Shown here piece by piece: positions 62,528 to 64,000 of a DNA stretch of 64,000 nucleotides. The position numbers and the translations under genes are program-made. Position 1 is the first letter of the stretch. The number at the start of each line of letters is the position of its first letter. The notes beneath the pieces are model-generated. The model did not search any database. It saw only the letters and a program-made list of their open reading frames with translations, and was not told the DNA's origin. The stretch lies in assembly GCA_011390785.1 (NCBI GenBank), contig JAABRR010000009.1, positions 87,266 through 151,265 on the forward strand. Direction: 5' to 3'. This DNA comes from Sphingobacteriia bacterium. Lineage in GTDB: Bacteria > Bacteroidota > Bacteroidia > Bacteroidales > UBA7960.

Positions 62528-64000
62528 TTAGCTTTCTGTTTTCTTTTCTTTGATTCCGAAAGACTTTTCAATTTTAAGGAAGCGAATGATGAAGAACCCT
62601 GGAAGGGTGCACAGCACTACCCAAATAAAGAAGTTTTCATAACCTGTAATTTCCTGTATCCAACCTGATATCATGCCCGGAAGCATCATACCCAGGGCCA
62701 TCAATCCGGTGCAAATGGCAAAATGAGCCGTTTTGTGCTTTCCCTCAGCAAAGTAGATCATAAACAACATATAAGCAGTAAATCCGAACCCATAACCAAA
62801 TTGTTCTATGGCCACCGAACCAGAGATAAGCCAAAAGCTTGTGGGCTGAGCAAATGACAGGTACACAAATACCAGGTTGGGAAGGTTCATAGCCAGTGCC
62901 ATGGGAAATATCCAGTATTTCAATCCGCGACGCGATGCCATCAATCCACCCAGAATTCCCCCCAGCGTGAGAGCCAGAATGCCTATGGTACCATAGATGA
63001 TTCCCACTTCTCCGGTGGTAAGTCCCAACCCGCCAAGATCTCGTGTATCGAGCAAAAACGGAGACGCCATCTTTACCAGTTGCGCTTCTCCCAACCTGAA
63101 CAGCAGCAGAAAAGCCAGTGCAGCCCCAATATTCGACTTGCGGAAGAATGAACCGAAAGTCTGGAAAAATTCGGTAAAAATCCCGCTGCCTTCTTCTTGC
63201 AGGGTAGAAGCATCTGAAGATGGGCGGGGTAATGCAAATCTGTGGTAAATAAAAAATATTAGAAACAGGATAGTGAGAATGACAAAAGTAAGCGACCAGG
63301 CAAAGGGTATGTTGCCCGATCTGCCTTCAAAATCTGCTATTGCACGGGTTTCCAGTTTCGGATCTGCCTGTATGGCCAGCCAGGCAGTTTGGTCATAATT
63401 GTCGGATGTAAAAACAAGTCGCTCGCCCACAATGAGCTTCAAACTGCTGTTGCCGCGTTTGAAGCCGGTGTTGAGAACAATCTCTTTTCCTGGTTCAGGT
63501 GTTCCCGAAAGTTTTATTCCTACCAGCACCATATTGCCCTGCATAGTATTCTGGCTGTTATCAGCCAATTCTTCTTTCCCCGCCTTTTCTTTCAGCCAGC
63601 TGCCCAATGGTCCCGAGATATTTACTGACCACCACGATGTTTTTTTATCAATGGTTGCCTCGGGCAAAGTGAACTGATTTTTTAGGTTCTCATCTGTGGC
63701 AAACTCCTTAAGGCTATCGGCTGTTTCTTTGCTCATGTTTTGGGTAGAAATAGTAAGTTCTGTATTTGCCAAAAGAAAAGTGAGCTCATCAGAATTTGCT
63801 GTTGTTGGAAGTTCTGCAAATATTCCAGATGGCTGGTTTGCTGATGGATCAGCTGTTACAGAAAACTGAACCGGCTCCTGACCGGTAAATACTTCGAAAA
63901 AGCCTGCCAGGATAATAAGCAAGCCTTGCCCGGTGATCATGGCGAAACGGTAAAAAGTACTCCTGATGCCAATAAAGTACGATTGTTGTCCTTCTTTCAA
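62528..64000 (-). CDS. AmpG-like MFS transporter (partial at window edge)
   Basis: The visible 490 residues are the C-terminal part of a major facilitator protein. The first hydrophobic segment visible (about 13-37, FYRFAMITGQGLLIILAGFFEVF) and preceding EGQQSYFIGIRSTFYR correspond to the region around TM4-TM5 in AmpG-like transporters, so the true start lies beyond 64000. A large soluble insert of about 200 residues (about 40-245) follows, rich in beta-forming and polar residues, then about seven or eight further helices to the end. AmpG proteins import peptidoglycan muropeptides. The substrate here is not certain. Confidence 0.75.
   Translation of the reverse strand: MKEGQQSYFIGIRSTFYRFAMITGQGLLIILAGFFEVFTGQEPVQFSVTADPSANQPSGIFAELPTTANSDELTFLLANTELTISTQNMSKETADSLKEFATDENLKNQFTLPEATIDKKTSWWSVNISGPLGSWLKEKAGKEELADNSQNTMQGNMVLVGIKLSGTPEPGKEIVLNTGFKRGNSSLKLIVGERLVFTSDNYDQTAWLAIQADPKLETRAIADFEGRSGNIPFAWSLTFVILTILFLIFFIYHRFALPRPSSDASTLQEEGSGIFTEFFQTFGSFFRKSNIGAALAFLLLFRLGEAQLVKMASPFLLDTRDLGGLGLTTGEVGIIYGTIGILALTLGGILGGLMASRRGLKYWIFPMALAMNLPNLVFVYLSFAQPTSFWLISGSVAIEQFGYGFGFTAYMLFMIYFAEGKHKTAHFAICTGLMALGMMLPGMISGWIQEITGYENFFIWVVLCTLPGFFIIRFLKIEKSFGIKEKKTES

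Overview
The window is a chromosomal segment from a member of the Bacteroidota, probably in the Bacteroidales/Marinilabiliales/Flavobacteriales breadth. The evidence is a giant PKD-repeat protein with a type IX secretion (gliding-type) C-terminal domain, a decayed second T9SS sorting domain, many promoters with the Bacteroidota -7 box TAnnTTTG (two with a perfectly spaced TTTG -33 box), AT-rich leaders without Shine-Dalgarno sequences, a DUF4834 protein, and the ligase-associated helicase/PdeM pair. Genus cannot be decided from the sequence alone. Most genes are housekeeping or metabolic, and no phage or complete insertion sequence is present.

Layout: 1-2.1 kb, uronic-acid polysaccharide degradation (alginate-lyase-fold lyase end, GH88 unsaturated glucuronyl hydrolase) and tRNA-Arg(CCG). 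2.2-8.8 kb, a T9SS-protein remnant, RNase H, thiL, a lytic transglycosylase and uvrA. 8.8-15.1 kb, a 2,108-residue PKD adhesin. 15.6-18.2 kb, an M3 peptidase and a HicB-like gene whose HicA partner is destroyed. 18.5-29.6 kb, leucine-catabolic genes (both methylcrotonyl-CoA carboxylase subunits, methylglutaconyl-CoA hydratase, acyl-CoA dehydrogenase) running directly into mevalonate-pathway genes (type 2 IPP isomerase, HMG-CoA reductase, three GHMP-fold enzymes). 29.6-35.1 kb, a SAM / HEPN-like / NACHT / TPR protein divergent from a two-gene unit of unknown function (tail-membrane protein plus small protein). 35.1-36.7 kb, repeat-rich DNA and a voltage-gated K+ channel gene with an in-frame TAA. 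36.9-40.1 kb, Lhr-like helicase and PdeM. 40.4-47.3 kb, aminotransferase, M50-like membrane protein, glycosyltransferase, YfhO-like protein and DUF4834. 47.4-53.1 kb, a 202-bp MITE, rpmH, D-threonine-aldolase-like enzyme, FTCD, rplS, an outer-membrane beta-barrel and trmD. 53.6-56.7 kb, GT2 and a WecD/WecE-like pair. 57.2-64 kb, a two-domain polyprenol/phytol-kinase-like fusion convergent with menA, then dnaG, a patatin and a partial MFS transporter.

The strongest biological story is isoprenoid metabolism. The leucine pathway makes HMG-CoA at the methylglutaconyl-CoA hydratase step. Here those genes are followed, with no HMG-CoA lyase or HMG-CoA synthase in the cluster, by the enzymes that turn HMG-CoA into IPP/DMAPP. 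About 28 kb away, a fused VTE5-like/VTE6-like membrane protein (prenyl alcohol to prenyl diphosphate salvage, by analogy) sits next to the prenyltransferase MenA. The strongest candidate for an undescribed system is the SAM/HEPN-like/NACHT/TPR protein with its divergent membrane-protein/small-protein unit.

Several signs of decay and small mobile DNA are also visible: a nonsense-interrupted ion channel, a dead HicA, a frameshifted T9SS tail, a MITE with 11-bp target duplications, and at least four families of palindromic intergenic repeats.
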